From CALARM01 sp964431735 (GTDB lineage: Bacteria > Vulcanimicrobiota > SpSt-956 > JAKJGF01): DNA of 44,146 bases. Positions 1 to 6,399 of this stretch are shown here, in pieces. A program made the translations under genes and the position numbers. Below the pieces are notes generated by a model, which was given only the letters and a program-made list of their open reading frames with translations, made no database searches and had not been told where the DNA came from. The stretch's first letter is position 1; each line of letters opens with the position of its first letter. The stretch covers positions 1 through 44,146 of the forward strand of contig CAYSLJ010000044.1 of assembly GCA_964431735.1 (NCBI GenBank), given 5' to 3'.

Positions 1-104
1 CGCGTCACGATATAAATTATAACTATGATGTAATTATTTTCAGACAGTTCCTTATGGGCGCCTCTCTGTGTTCGCCCGGTACCGGTGAAAACACGCATTA
101 CGCA
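1..104. other. intergenic stretch at left edge with repeats
   Basis: Non-coding stretch downstream of the kinase-helicase gene. It holds a CGCGTCACG heptad fragment at 1-9, a GGGCG/CGCCC palindrome at 56-77 and CGCATTACGCATCACG heptads at 94-109 that run into the stop codon of the neighbouring gene. I see no reading frame or terminator with a T-run here. Confidence 0.6.
56..77 (-). repeat. REP-like palindrome, copy 1
   Basis: Read on the minus strand this is GGGCGAACACAG followed by AGAGGCGCCC, a 5-bp GGGCG/CGCCC stem around a 12-nt loop. It closely matches the element at 10226-10245 (GGGCGACCACAGGGGGTCGC), including the CACAG loop. Two related copies in intergenic DNA, each next to GTGANNN heptads, mark it as a dispersed palindromic repeat rather than a gene-specific site. 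Confidence 0.5.
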
Positions 105-114
105 TCACGTCTCG
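91..114. repeat. GTGANNN heptad repeat at gene end
   Basis: On the minus strand the sequence reads GTGATGC then GTAATGCGTG, the same GTGATGC/GTGACGC heptad seen at 10135-10202 and 11945-11995. The TGA stop of the kinase-helicase gene (105-107) is the TGA inside the first GTGATGC unit, so the repeat reaches the very end of the reading frame. Confidence 0.6.
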
Positions 115-2792
115 AACAATGTCGATATATTCATATCTGTATCCATAGAAACATGAAAATTTTTTCTTGCTTCTTCCAGCTTATTTCCCAGTAAATCTAT
201 TTTTGTTTTCATTTCTTCTTCAGACGTTGAGTCAAGCCATATTTTCTGAAGGCATTTCTCAAATGTTTCATCACTTTCAACATCTCCCAGTATGAGGTCC
301 AGTTCACCTATGACCAGTTCAAACATACGTATTTTTTCTGAAAGAAGGTAAAGAATATATCCTTCGAATGTATCGAGTAATGACAGGTTGAATACAAGAA
401 CTTCTCTTTCCTGGGTCAATCTGTGAATTCTTCCTATACGCTGTTCAAGTTTCATAGGATTCCATGGGAGATCATAATTAACCATAATATGGCAGAACTG
501 AAGGTTTTTCCCTTCACTTCCCGACTGTGTGGAAATCAGTATCTGCCCGTCTGCTTTGAAATACATAAGCTGTTCATCTTTTTCTTTAATACTCATTTCA
601 CCGTTAAAAACTGCCACTTTATAACCATGACCTTCAAGCATTCTGCGCAGATGATCCTGTGTTATGAGGAACTCTGTAAATACTATTACCTTGTCAGATG
701 TTCTTTTAACTATTTCAATAAGGGCAAGGCTTTTTCTGCTTTCACCTGTTCCTTCTCCCATATGGCAGAGCTTTCCCAGATTCTTATAGTCTTCTGATAA
801 AGGATCAAATTTTTCTTTCCAGTGTTTAATCATATCCATTACTGCATGAATACTGCTTCCCAGGGCTTTCTGCATCTGTATGAGGTGAAGAGACAATCCT
901 TTTATTTCTTTGTTTTTTCTGTAATAATTCCTTATAAACTGTGTGAATTCAATACGGAATTTCCTTTCCGTAAGGGATTCTCTTAAATAATAAATACCTG
1001 CCCTCCTGGGAGGAAGATATACATCTACATTGCTTCTCCTGTTTCTTATCATAACTTCTTTTATCAGTTTTTTTAATTCTTCTCCATTCAAAGGTATTCT
1101 TTTATCGGAAGAATTAACAAAATTTTTACGAAAGTCTCTTAAATTTCTGAGCTGTCCCGGTTTTAACAGGGTAATAAGATTGAAGAGTTCTTCCAGATCA
1201 TTCTGAACAGGTGTGGCAGTAAGCATAAGGATATATCTTTTGCTTATTTTATTTACCATTTTCCATCCTTTACTTGTACGGTTTTTCAGCTTATGTGCTT
1301 CATCTATTATAAGGAGATCGTAATGTATTTTTGTTATTATCTCACAGTGGTCATCCCTTCTTGCAGTATCTATGGATGCAATGAGTTTATTATGTTCTTC
1401 CCAGTCATTTTTATTATTCTGGATATAAAACTCTTCCTGAAAATGAAGGCTCATTTCTTCTTTCCACTGTGTTGTAAGAGAAGCGGGAACCAGTATGAGT
1501 ATTTTCCTGGCAAGGCCTCTGAGGAGAAGTTCTTTTATAATAAGTCCTGCTTCTATAGTCTTTCCCAGTCCCACTTCATCAGATAGAAGCACTCTCCCTC
1601 TCATTATTCTTAATGCATCCAGGGCAGCTTTTTTTTGATGGTTATAGGGAATTACCCCTATGGAAGCCAGAGAAATCAATCTGTTAAATCCCGATGTAAG
1701 TGATAGCCGTTCGGCTTTCATTCTCAAATCAAACCATTCCGGGTCATAGAGCGTTGTTTCTTTAAATATGTTTTTGTCTGCAGGAGTAAAAAAGATTTCG
1801 CCTGAAGTTTTGTTTGTTTTATGATATGTTTCGGAAACCTTTAGAGCTTTAAAATCAAGTTTCTTTGTAAATGCCGGTGCCTTTGTTGCAATGTGTCTCT
1901 TTGTTTCGACCCAGATAAATTTTTCATTTCTGTCAGAAGACATATTTTTCCAGAACATGTCTGTCATGTCCTGAAGCATTTCTCCTGATGATTGATACCT
2001 TTTGTTTATGTCATTCTGAACTGCCCGTAATATGATACGCTCTCCTTCAGCAGAAACAGAAGGGTTGAAAACAGTAACAGGCGAGTCATGAAGGGTGAAC
2101 AATTTTTCTTTAGAAGGATCTCTTCCTGTAAGAAGATAATGGAGAGTAACTCCGAGAGCATATATGTCCGACCTGGGGTCTTCCTGTCCTTTATACTGTT
2201 CGGGAGGTGAGTAACCGGGAGTTCCGAATTTAAGTTCATCCTGTTCTCTTTGCTGGAACAGTCCTGTTATGCCAAAATCAACCAGTGTAATTTTTCCGTA
2301 TCTGTCAATCATTATATTGGCCGGTTTCAGGTCTCTGAATATATAAGGAGAAGGTTTTCTTGTATGAAGATAATCCAGAACCTGACATATTTCTATAGCC
2401 CATTGAAATACCTTTTCTTCAGGAAAAGGATGAAAGTTATTTTCTTCAATAAGTGTTTCCAGATTTTTTCCTTCTATATATTCCATTACAAGATAATAAC
2501 GTTCCTGTTCTTTAAAATAATCGGTAATTCTCGGTATATGTTCATGTTTTAATTGTACCAGCACCTTTGCTTCTCTGGAAAACATGTCGAGCAGTGTTTC
2601 CTGTGGAATTGACATTTGAGGTGAAGGGGACATTTCTTTTATAGCACAGTAGCCAAAAATTCTGGAAAGTTCAGGTGATATGTAACAGGCTTTATATACT
2701 GCCCCCCATCCGCCGCGACCAAGAAGTTTTTCTATTTTATATCTTGTCTGAAGAACTGTTCCTTCTGTCACGAGGTTTTTTTCTGAACTCAT
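105..2792 (-). CDS. Ser/Thr protein kinase fused to HepA/RapA-like SNF2 helicase
   Basis: The 895-aa protein has two enzyme modules. Residues 1-280 form a eukaryotic-type kinase: glycine loop GRGGWGAVY (25-33), ATP-binding Lys52, catalytic loop FRDLKPAN (152-159, Phe replacing the usual His but Asp154 kept), DFG at 172-174 and PPEQ at 196-199. A linker of about 100 residues with no membrane segment leads to a SNF2 ATPase: motif I EVGLGKTIEAG (Lys411), DEAH at 497-500, LTATP at about 524-528, and motif VI QRIGRIHR near 795. The EVGLGKTIEAG form is typical of the RapA/HepA branch. Bacterial kinases of this type usually continue into a membrane helix and sensor domain; this one is soluble and joined to a nucleic-acid motor. 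Its substrate is unknown. ATG start at 2790-2792, with GAAAGGG about 10 nt upstream. Confidence 0.9.
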   Translation of the reverse strand: MSSEKNLVTEGTVLQTRYKIEKLLGRGGWGAVYKACYISPELSRIFGYCAIKEMSPSPQMSIPQETLLDMFSREAKVLVQLKHEHIPRITDYFKEQERYYLVMEYIEGKNLETLIEENNFHPFPEEKVFQWAIEICQVLDYLHTRKPSPYIFRDLKPANIMIDRYGKITLVDFGITGLFQQREQDELKFGTPGYSPPEQYKGQEDPRSDIYALGVTLHYLLTGRDPSKEKLFTLHDSPVTVFNPSVSAEGERIILRAVQNDINKRYQSSGEMLQDMTDMFWKNMSSDRNEKFIWVETKRHIATKAPAFTKKLDFKALKVSETYHKTNKTSGEIFFTPADKNIFKETTLYDPEWFDLRMKAERLSLTSGFNRLISLASIGVIPYNHQKKAALDALRIMRGRVLLSDEVGLGKTIEAGLIIKELLLRGLARKILILVPASLTTQWKEEMSLHFQEEFYIQNNKNDWEEHNKLIASIDTARRDDHCEIITKIHYDLLIIDEAHKLKNRTSKGWKMVNKISKRYILMLTATPVQNDLEELFNLITLLKPGQLRNLRDFRKNFVNSSDKRIPLNGEELKKLIKEVMIRNRRSNVDVYLPPRRAGIYYLRESLTERKFRIEFTQFIRNYYRKNKEIKGLSLHLIQMQKALGSSIHAVMDMIKHWKEKFDPLSEDYKNLGKLCHMGEGTGESRKSLALIEIVKRTSDKVIVFTEFLITQDHLRRMLEGHGYKVAVFNGEMSIKEKDEQLMYFKADGQILISTQSGSEGKNLQFCHIMVNYDLPWNPMKLEQRIGRIHRLTQEREVLVFNLSLLDTFEGYILYLLSEKIRMFELVIGELDLILGDVESDETFEKCLQKIWLDSTSEEEMKTKIDLLGNKLEEARKNFHVSMDTDMNISTLFET

Positions 2793-2898
2793 CCTGTTTG
2801 AACCCTTTCACCCGGTTACCCCGAAAATTCATAAAATGGCCGGGTATGTTTGTATGATTGATGATAGAAGAGGAATGAAAGGTTTTTTAGATAAAATT

Positions 2899-3147
2899 TT
2901 AATCTCTCAAAGTGCCGATAAAGCTATCTATATATATACATGCTTCTTCCCATTCTGCTTTACCGTTATCTCTGACAATAATTTCTTTGAGTTTTGCCAG
3001 TATATCCCGATTAAATTCCGAATCTTCATTGTATTTTGTATAGCTGTTAAGGAATTTCCTCAGGCCTTTGGTAATAAGTATGGACATATTCATAGGAATA
3101 TCAGAATTCCAGTCATTTATCATATCCATATACTCCTGTATTTTCAT
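2899..3147 (-). CDS. small acidic protein of unknown function
   Basis: I recognise no family. The frame is open back to a GTG at 3154-3156. However, AGGTGAT (3152-3158) lies 4 nt before the ATG at 3145-3147, a fit to the extended Shine-Dalgarno sequence AAGGAGGTGAT, so I place the start there and predict 82 aa. The product looks helical and soluble, with no signal peptide, membrane helix or cysteine pair. A promoter fitting TTGAAA-17-TAAAAT lies just upstream (3191-3219). It stands alone between the kinase-helicase gene and a repeat-rich gap, so context gives no role. Confidence 0.6.
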   Translation of the reverse strand: MKIQEYMDMINDWNSDIPMNMSILITKGLRKFLNSYTKYNEDSEFNRDILAKLKEIIVRDNGKAEWEEACIYIDSFIGTLRD

Positions 3148-3190
3148 ACTCATCACCTGATTCTTTAATTATTAATATCTCTCTCAGTCA

Positions 3191-3219
3191 ATTTTAATAT
3201 AAAATTTGGAAAATTTCAA
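3191..3219 (-). promoter_or_regulatory. sigma70-like promoter for the small acidic protein gene
   Basis: On the minus strand TTGAAA (3214-3219) and TAAAAT (3191-3196) are separated by 17 nt. The start codon at 3147 lies about 45 nt downstream. Both boxes match the consensus at five of six positions. Confidence 0.55.
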
Positions 3220-3287
3220 GTAGATTGCGTTTTTTTATGACAGGTAAATTCACTTTTACTGAAAGTTGTAATTTATTTCATAGAATA

Positions 3288-3339
3288 GTGAGTAGTGAGT
3301 AGTAAGTAAAATCTAATTTTTTACTGTTCACTTTTTACT
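3288..3339. repeat. inverted pair of GTGAGTA/TTTTTAC heptads
   Basis: The left arm reads GTGAGTA GTGAGTA GTAAGTA and the right arm is the degenerate complement (TTTTTACTGTTCACTTTTTACT). The arms could pair to a hairpin around an AT-rich loop. It belongs to the same family as 10246-10371 and 12173-12240. Confidence 0.6.
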
Positions 3340-3427
3340 CTGAATATTCTGAGAAAAATTTTTTCCTATTTTATATAGTAAGAGACTGTAAGAAAATAAC
3401 TCTGGCAAATTATGGTTTTTTTCCTCC

Positions 3428-3448
3428 CGTCACGCGTTACGTGTTACG
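3428..3448. repeat. CGTCACG/CGTTACG heptads
   Basis: Three heptads, CGTCACG, CGTTACG and TGTTACG, match the GTGACGC-type family on the opposite strand. They sit between the small membrane protein gene and the small acidic protein gene. Confidence 0.5.
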
Positions 3449-3492
3449 ATTGTAAATATGATAAGGTTATTTTTTTACAACCAAAGATAAAA

Positions 3493-3771
3493 TCATTTAT
3501 ATATAAAAGATCCTGCTATATATAGCAGGGACAGGACTCCCATGGCAATACACATTACAGCCCATCTGAAGAGTAAATATTCTTTTACAAGATCTCCGTA
3601 AAGTTCTTTTCTTACTATAAATTTAGCACCAAAAAGGAACCATATAACAGGTATTGCTATGGCAAGGGGAGGCGAATTTTTCATGATAAACTGGATTCTA
3701 CTGAGGCAGAATATAAGGAGCAATATAATAATAAGATCCACTGTAAGTGTTCTGGCTATTTTTTTTCTCAT
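3493..3771 (-). CDS. small three-helix membrane protein downstream of tRNA-Asn
   Basis: This 92-aa protein shows three hydrophobic segments: about residues 10-27, 35-53 and 70-90, with basic residues at the N-terminus (MRKK). I recognise no family. The ATG (3769-3771) lies only 11 nt past the 3' end of the tRNA-Asn gene. The only purine-rich Shine-Dalgarno-like sequence upstream, GGGGAG, is the tRNA acceptor end itself. The two are probably transcribed together from the promoter at 3872-3900. Translation from the unprocessed transcript would compete with tRNA maturation, or the start site may lie elsewhere. Codon pattern and hydrophobicity make it a credible gene, but its function is unknown. 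Confidence 0.6.
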   Translation of the reverse strand: MRKKIARTLTVDLIIILLLIFCLSRIQFIMKNSPPLAIAIPVIWFLFGAKFIVRKELYGDLVKEYLLFRWAVMCIAMGVLSLLYIAGSFIYK

Positions 3772-3782
3772 AAAATAAATAA

Positions 3783-3855
3783 CTCCCCGAGTTGGACTCG
3801 AACCAACAACCTAGCGGTTAACAGCCGCTCGCTCTGCCAATTGAGCTATCGAGGA
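3783..3855 (-). tRNA. tRNA-Asn (anticodon GTT)
   Basis: The 73-nt cloverleaf is complete: 7-bp acceptor stem TCCTCGA/TCGGGGA (one G-T pair), D-arm GCTC...GAGC, anticodon stem AGCGG/CCGCT with loop CTGTTAA (anticodon GTT), variable loop AGGTT, and T-arm GTTGG/CCAAC with loop TTCGAGT. The discriminator is G. CCA is not encoded and must be added after transcription. Confidence 0.97.
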
Positions 3856-3871
3856 ATCTTTAATGAAACGT

Positions 3872-3900
3872 ATTATAACATGTAAAAAATAAAAAGGCAA
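3872..3900 (-). promoter_or_regulatory. sigma70-like promoter for tRNA-Asn
   Basis: Minus-strand TTGCCT (3895-3900) and a perfect TATAAT (3872-3877) are separated by 17 nt, placing the start of transcription about 10 nt before the tRNA. The -35 box lies inside the downstream arm of the terminator of the preceding peptidase gene, so the two signals are nested. Confidence 0.7.
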
Positions 3901-3927
3901 GAGTATTTTTATTTTTTCCTGCCTTTT
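3892..3927 (-). terminator. rho-independent terminator after M23-like peptidase
   Basis: Arms AAAAGGCAAGA (3892-3902) and TCCTGCCTTTT (3917-3927) form an 11-bp stem with one G-T pair and a 14-nt loop. On the minus strand it starts 6 nt after the peptidase stop codon and runs into a T-rich tract. The symmetric A/T flanks would let it work in both directions. Confidence 0.75.
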
Positions 3928-3933
3928 TTTATC

Positions 3934-4725
3934 TTAAGATTTATCTGTTCCGTCAAAGTCCATAGCTCCAAAGGCATTGTTCATATTCATAATACTGTTC
4001 ATATTAAGGCCGTTTCCTACCTGATTGAACGGAGATGCCTGTCCTGATCCTCCTGGTAACATATTATTCATGCCGAATACCGGGTTATACGGAGGCATAG
4101 GTGCAGCGCCCGGGGTCTGTGCAACATTGTTCAGTCCGCCCTGTTCCACTGCCTTTGCCAGTTCAAAGGGATCCATAAATCCGCCTTCATCTCCGCCGCT
4201 TGAATAGAATACACTCATGTGAAGATGGGGAACATTATTGGCTGTACCGACTTTAGCTATTTCCTGTCCTGCTTTTACAGTCATACCGGGTTTTAAATTG
4301 GGGTCTCTGTCAGACAGATGGGCATACCATGTTTCTGTTCCGTCGGCATGTCTTATTCTTATAGCTCCAGTATCATTTCCCGGCCCTTCCCAGGCACTGT
4401 GTCCGCTCGGATCGTTATATACTACCACTCCTTCTTTTGCAGCATAAACAGGAGTTCCTACAGGTGCGTGAATGTCAAGACCATCATCACCTTTATATGG
4501 AGAAAGTTTCCCTGCCGGGCATGGATTTACAAATCCTGATGCGCCTGCCGTTCCCGGCGCCATACGCCCGTATACCGACTGGGGCCCACCTGTGTTATTG
4601 ACCCTCATGGTATTCTGTGCCTGTGAAAGCATAGCCTGAAATGATGGCCCTTCCTGCTTTGGCTGTGGATTAAATTGATTCTCTATGTCTCTTATGCGAT
4701 TCTGTATCTGAGAAATCCTGTCCAT
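3934..4725 (-). CDS. M23-type (LytM-like) peptidase domain protein with altered zinc site
   Basis: The 263-aa protein carries an M23 fold at about residues 75-190. In this family the zinc ligands are the His and Asp of HxGxD and the last His of HxH. Here the first motif reads DDGLD, so the first ligand is Asp80 instead of His while Asp84 is kept. YAHLS (His136) and PHLHM (His167, His169) are intact. This may shift metal use or make it a non-catalytic peptidoglycan-binding protein. There is no signal peptide. The N-terminus (ISQIQNRIRDIE) is a short amphipathic helix, followed by a Gln/Pro-rich linker, and the C-terminal 70 residues are Asn/Met/Gly-rich and probably disordered. It stands alone, divergent from the EamA-like pair. 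Confidence 0.85.
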   Translation of the reverse strand: MDRISQIQNRIRDIENQFNPQPKQEGPSFQAMLSQAQNTMRVNNTGGPQSVYGRMAPGTAGASGFVNPCPAGKLSPYKGDDGLDIHAPVGTPVYAAKEGVVVYNDPSGHSAWEGPGNDTGAIRIRHADGTETWYAHLSDRDPNLKPGMTVKAGQEIAKVGTANNVPHLHMSVFYSSGGDEGGFMDPFELAKAVEQGGLNNVAQTPGAAPMPPYNPVFGMNNMLPGGSGQASPFNQVGNGLNMNSIMNMNNAFGAMDFDGTDKS

Positions 4726-4750
4726 TCTATCACACCCTTTGTTAAGATAT

Positions 4751-4778
4751 AATTCTTCTATTTAATTATAGAAGAATT
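4751..4778 (-). promoter_or_regulatory. perfect 11-bp inverted repeat in the peptidase leader
   Basis: AATTCTTCTAT (4751-4761) and ATAGAAGAATT (4768-4778) are exact complements around a 6-nt loop, 26 nt upstream of the peptidase ATG. No T-run follows in the direction of the peptidase gene, so a terminator is unlikely. It may be a leader hairpin or a dimeric operator. Confidence 0.45.
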
Positions 4779-4799
4779 TATTCATAAAAGAAAGATATT

Positions 4800-4833
4800 T
4801 TTTGTTAACATTATATTAAAATTTTGTTAACAT
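4800..4833. promoter_or_regulatory. direct repeat TTTTGTTAACAT x2 in divergent promoter region
   Basis: The 12-mer TTTTGTTAACAT occurs at 4800-4811 and 4822-4833, exactly 22 bp (two helical turns) apart. Each copy holds the palindrome TGTTAACA. On the minus strand a TATAAT (4810-4815) with CTCACA 17 nt upstream (4833-4838) would be bracketed by the copies. This is the layout expected of a repressor operator for the peptidase gene. Confidence 0.4.
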
Positions 4834-4856
4834 GTGAGAAATTTTTATGAAAATTC

Positions 4857-4885
4857 TTTACCTATTTATTTTAGAGTGGTATAAT
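4857..4885 (+). promoter_or_regulatory. sigma70-like promoter for the EamA/SMR-like pair
   Basis: TTTACC (4857-4862) and a perfect TATAAT (4880-4885) are 17 nt apart. The transcript would begin within the GTGAGTC heptad repeat (4888-4932) and reach the ATG at 4950. Confidence 0.6.
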
Positions 4886-4887
4886 CG

Positions 4888-4932
4888 GTGACAGTGAGTC
4901 GTGAGTCGTGAGTCGTGAAAACTGTCAGTCAC
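4888..4932 (+). repeat. GTGAGTC heptads framed by a GACAGT/ACTGTC inverted repeat
   Basis: Three GTGAGTC-like heptads are framed by GACAGT (4890-4895) and ACTGTC, so the whole could fold into a hairpin in the leader of the membrane-protein pair. The open reading frame runs through this repeat from a GTG at 4908, but the repeat is more likely untranslated. Confidence 0.55.
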
Positions 4933-4949
4933 AAGTTATAAAAAAAATT

Positions 4950-5387
4950 ATGAAAACAAAACTATCTTCCGTTATATTAATTCTTACTGCAGCCATAGCT
5001 ACTGCTACTGCACAGATTGTTCTTAAAATAGGCTCTGCTTTTAAGCTTTCAGGACTTAAGTCGGAGTTTGAACAGGCAGGATTTGGAATAATCAAACATA
5101 TCTTTAATAGTTCCAGTAATATGTTCCATCTTGTTGTAATAGGAGCAGGTTTTTGTCTTTTTATGTTAACCCTTCTTATTCTTGCCAGAGGATTTAAAGG
5201 CGGCGATATGTCAGTACTTTATCCGATTTTTGCTACAAGCTTTATATGGAATATTCTCTTCAGCAAAATTGTTTTAGGTGAACATATTACATTTTTTAAA
5301 GTAATAGGAGTTTTAATTATAGTCAGCGGTATAGCTCTTACAGGGTTCGGACAGAAATTAAGTGAAGGTAGGGGAGAAGTCGATTGA
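4950..5387 (+). CDS. EamA/SMR-like 4-helix membrane protein, first of a pair
   Basis: I predict 145 aa from the ATG at 4950. The frame extends to a GTG at 4908, but that part is heptad repeat. Four membrane helices are visible, at roughly residues 5-24, 48-70, 75-98 and 105-125 plus a short tail. The features are those of half-size drug/metabolite transporters: an early Gln-Ile-Val-Leu-Lys loop after helix 1, a GGDMSVLYPIFA segment, and a GEHITFFKVIGVLIIVSGI ending. The closest functional analogues known to me are the paired small multidrug-resistance proteins and the ArnE/ArnF lipid-sugar flippase subunits. It overlaps the next gene by 4 nt, which suggests a heterodimer. The substrate cannot be told from sequence. 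Confidence 0.75.
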   Translation: MKTKLSSVILILTAAIATATAQIVLKIGSAFKLSGLKSEFEQAGFGIIKHIFNSSSNMFHLVVIGAGFCLFMLTLLILARGFKGGDMSVLYPIFATSFIWNILFSKIVLGEHITFFKVIGVLIIVSGIALTGFGQKLSEGRGEVD

Positions 5388-5734
5388 AAACACCTCTGTG
5401 GATAATTATGGCAATGATTTTAGTCGCCCTTGTTAATGCAACGGGACAGCTTTTTAATAAATTTGCTTCAAAGAATCTTTCTTTTTCTATTGACGGATTA
5501 TTGAAAAATAAATACCTTTATATTGCTGTTATAACTTTTTTTGTAGGAGCAGTATTTTATATTATGCTCCTGCCATACGGAGAAATTTCTGTTATATACT
5601 CCCTTTCTGCTATGTCCTATATGTGGGGTATGGTCTTTGCAAAATATATTCTTAAAGAAGATGTAAATATTTATAAATGGGTGGGAGTAGTTTTGATAAT
5701 TGTCGGAGTTTCGATTATAGGTTTCCTTGGTTAG
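5384..5734 (+). CDS. EamA/SMR-like 4-helix membrane protein, second of a pair
   Basis: This 116-aa protein has the same four-helix layout as its upstream neighbour and shares the last-helix pattern (KWVGVVLIIVGVSIIGF). The start is TTG at 5384-5386, with AGGGGAG about 6 nt before it, and overlaps the upstream stop in TTGA, so translation is probably coupled. Side-by-side unequal half-transporters usually insert in opposite orientations and form a heterodimer. Its stop overlaps the convergent prepilin gene by 4 nt, leaving no room for a terminator between them. Confidence 0.75.
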   Translation: MKTPLWIIMAMILVALVNATGQLFNKFASKNLSFSIDGLLKNKYLYIAVITFFVGAVFYIMLLPYGEISVIYSLSAMSYMWGMVFAKYILKEDVNIYKWVGVVLIIVGVSIIGFLG

Positions 5735-6399
5735 TTCCTCGGTTTTATTGATGTAGATACTGTTATTGATGCTTTTATACCTCTGTTAAAATCCTGTTCA
5801 TAAGCCATCTTTCTTTCTTTCATAGTTTTTGCGCATACAAGTTTTATATTTATTAATGCTCCTTCTCCCTGTGATATTTGAAATGTTTCCACGTGCCTTG
5901 CTACAACTCCTGGTCTTTCTCCTGCCACTTCACCTGTTGTAAGATAAGATGATATGGCCAGATTATCTGGCATTACCGGTATGACTGAAGGAGTATGACG
6001 TACTATTCTTCTGTAGAGTATTTTTTTAACAGGATTATTGGGATCTGTAAGGGTGTAATAAATTATATGGGATTGCCAGAGAGGTTCTCTTGTTGTGCTG
6101 TCAGTTTTAAATTCCTGTTCTTTTAAAGGATTTTCGAAACATATATAGTCAGGAACGGCTGAATTTACTTTGTCGAATTTACAGGTAGCCCTGTTTGTAA
6201 TTTTAAGATCTCCTGTTATGCGCTGTATGGCAACCTCTGCTGCATGCTGGCTATCGGTAGTTATTTCACCCATCTGCCAGCTTTTAAGTCCGATACTTAA
6301 TACAGTAAATATTGTACCGAGCATGAGGGAAAAAATAATTATACATAACATCATTTCTATTAACGTATGGGCTCTTTCAGTAGTCATTAAATATTTCAT
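5731..6399 (-). CDS. prepilin-like protein (PulJ/GspJ type)
   Basis: The 222-aa protein begins with a type IV prepilin leader: a short basic N-terminus, Ala-His at the likely cleavage site, then TLIEM with the conserved Glu at mature position 5, and a hydrophobic helix of about 20 residues (IIIFSLMLGTIFTVL). The rest is a beta-rich globular domain without recognisable catalytic motifs. Ala in place of the usual Gly before the cleavage site is tolerated in some pseudopilins. Length and the final position in a three-gene prepilin operon suggest a minor pseudopilin of the GspJ kind. It overlaps the upstream gene by ATGA. Confidence 0.75.
   Translation of the reverse strand: MKYLMTTERAHTLIEMMLCIIIFSLMLGTIFTVLSIGLKSWQMGEITTDSQHAAEVAIQRITGDLKITNRATCKFDKVNSAVPDYICFENPLKEQEFKTDSTTREPLWQSHIIYYTLTDPNNPVKKILYRRIVRHTPSVIPVMPDNLAISSYLTTGEVAGERPGVVARHVETFQISQGEGALINIKLVCAKTMKERKMAYEQDFNRGIKASITVSTSIKPRN

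Larger units (their letters stand above)
3157..3492. other. non-coding gap with promoter and heptad repeats
   Basis: This 336-nt gap holds the promoter at 3191-3219, an inverted heptad pair at 3288-3339, CGTCACG/CGTTACG heptads at 3428-3448 and a 7-bp inverted repeat TTGTAAA/TTTACAA (3450-3456 and 3474-3480). I see no additional gene and no clear terminator for the membrane protein that ends at 3493. Confidence 0.55.
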
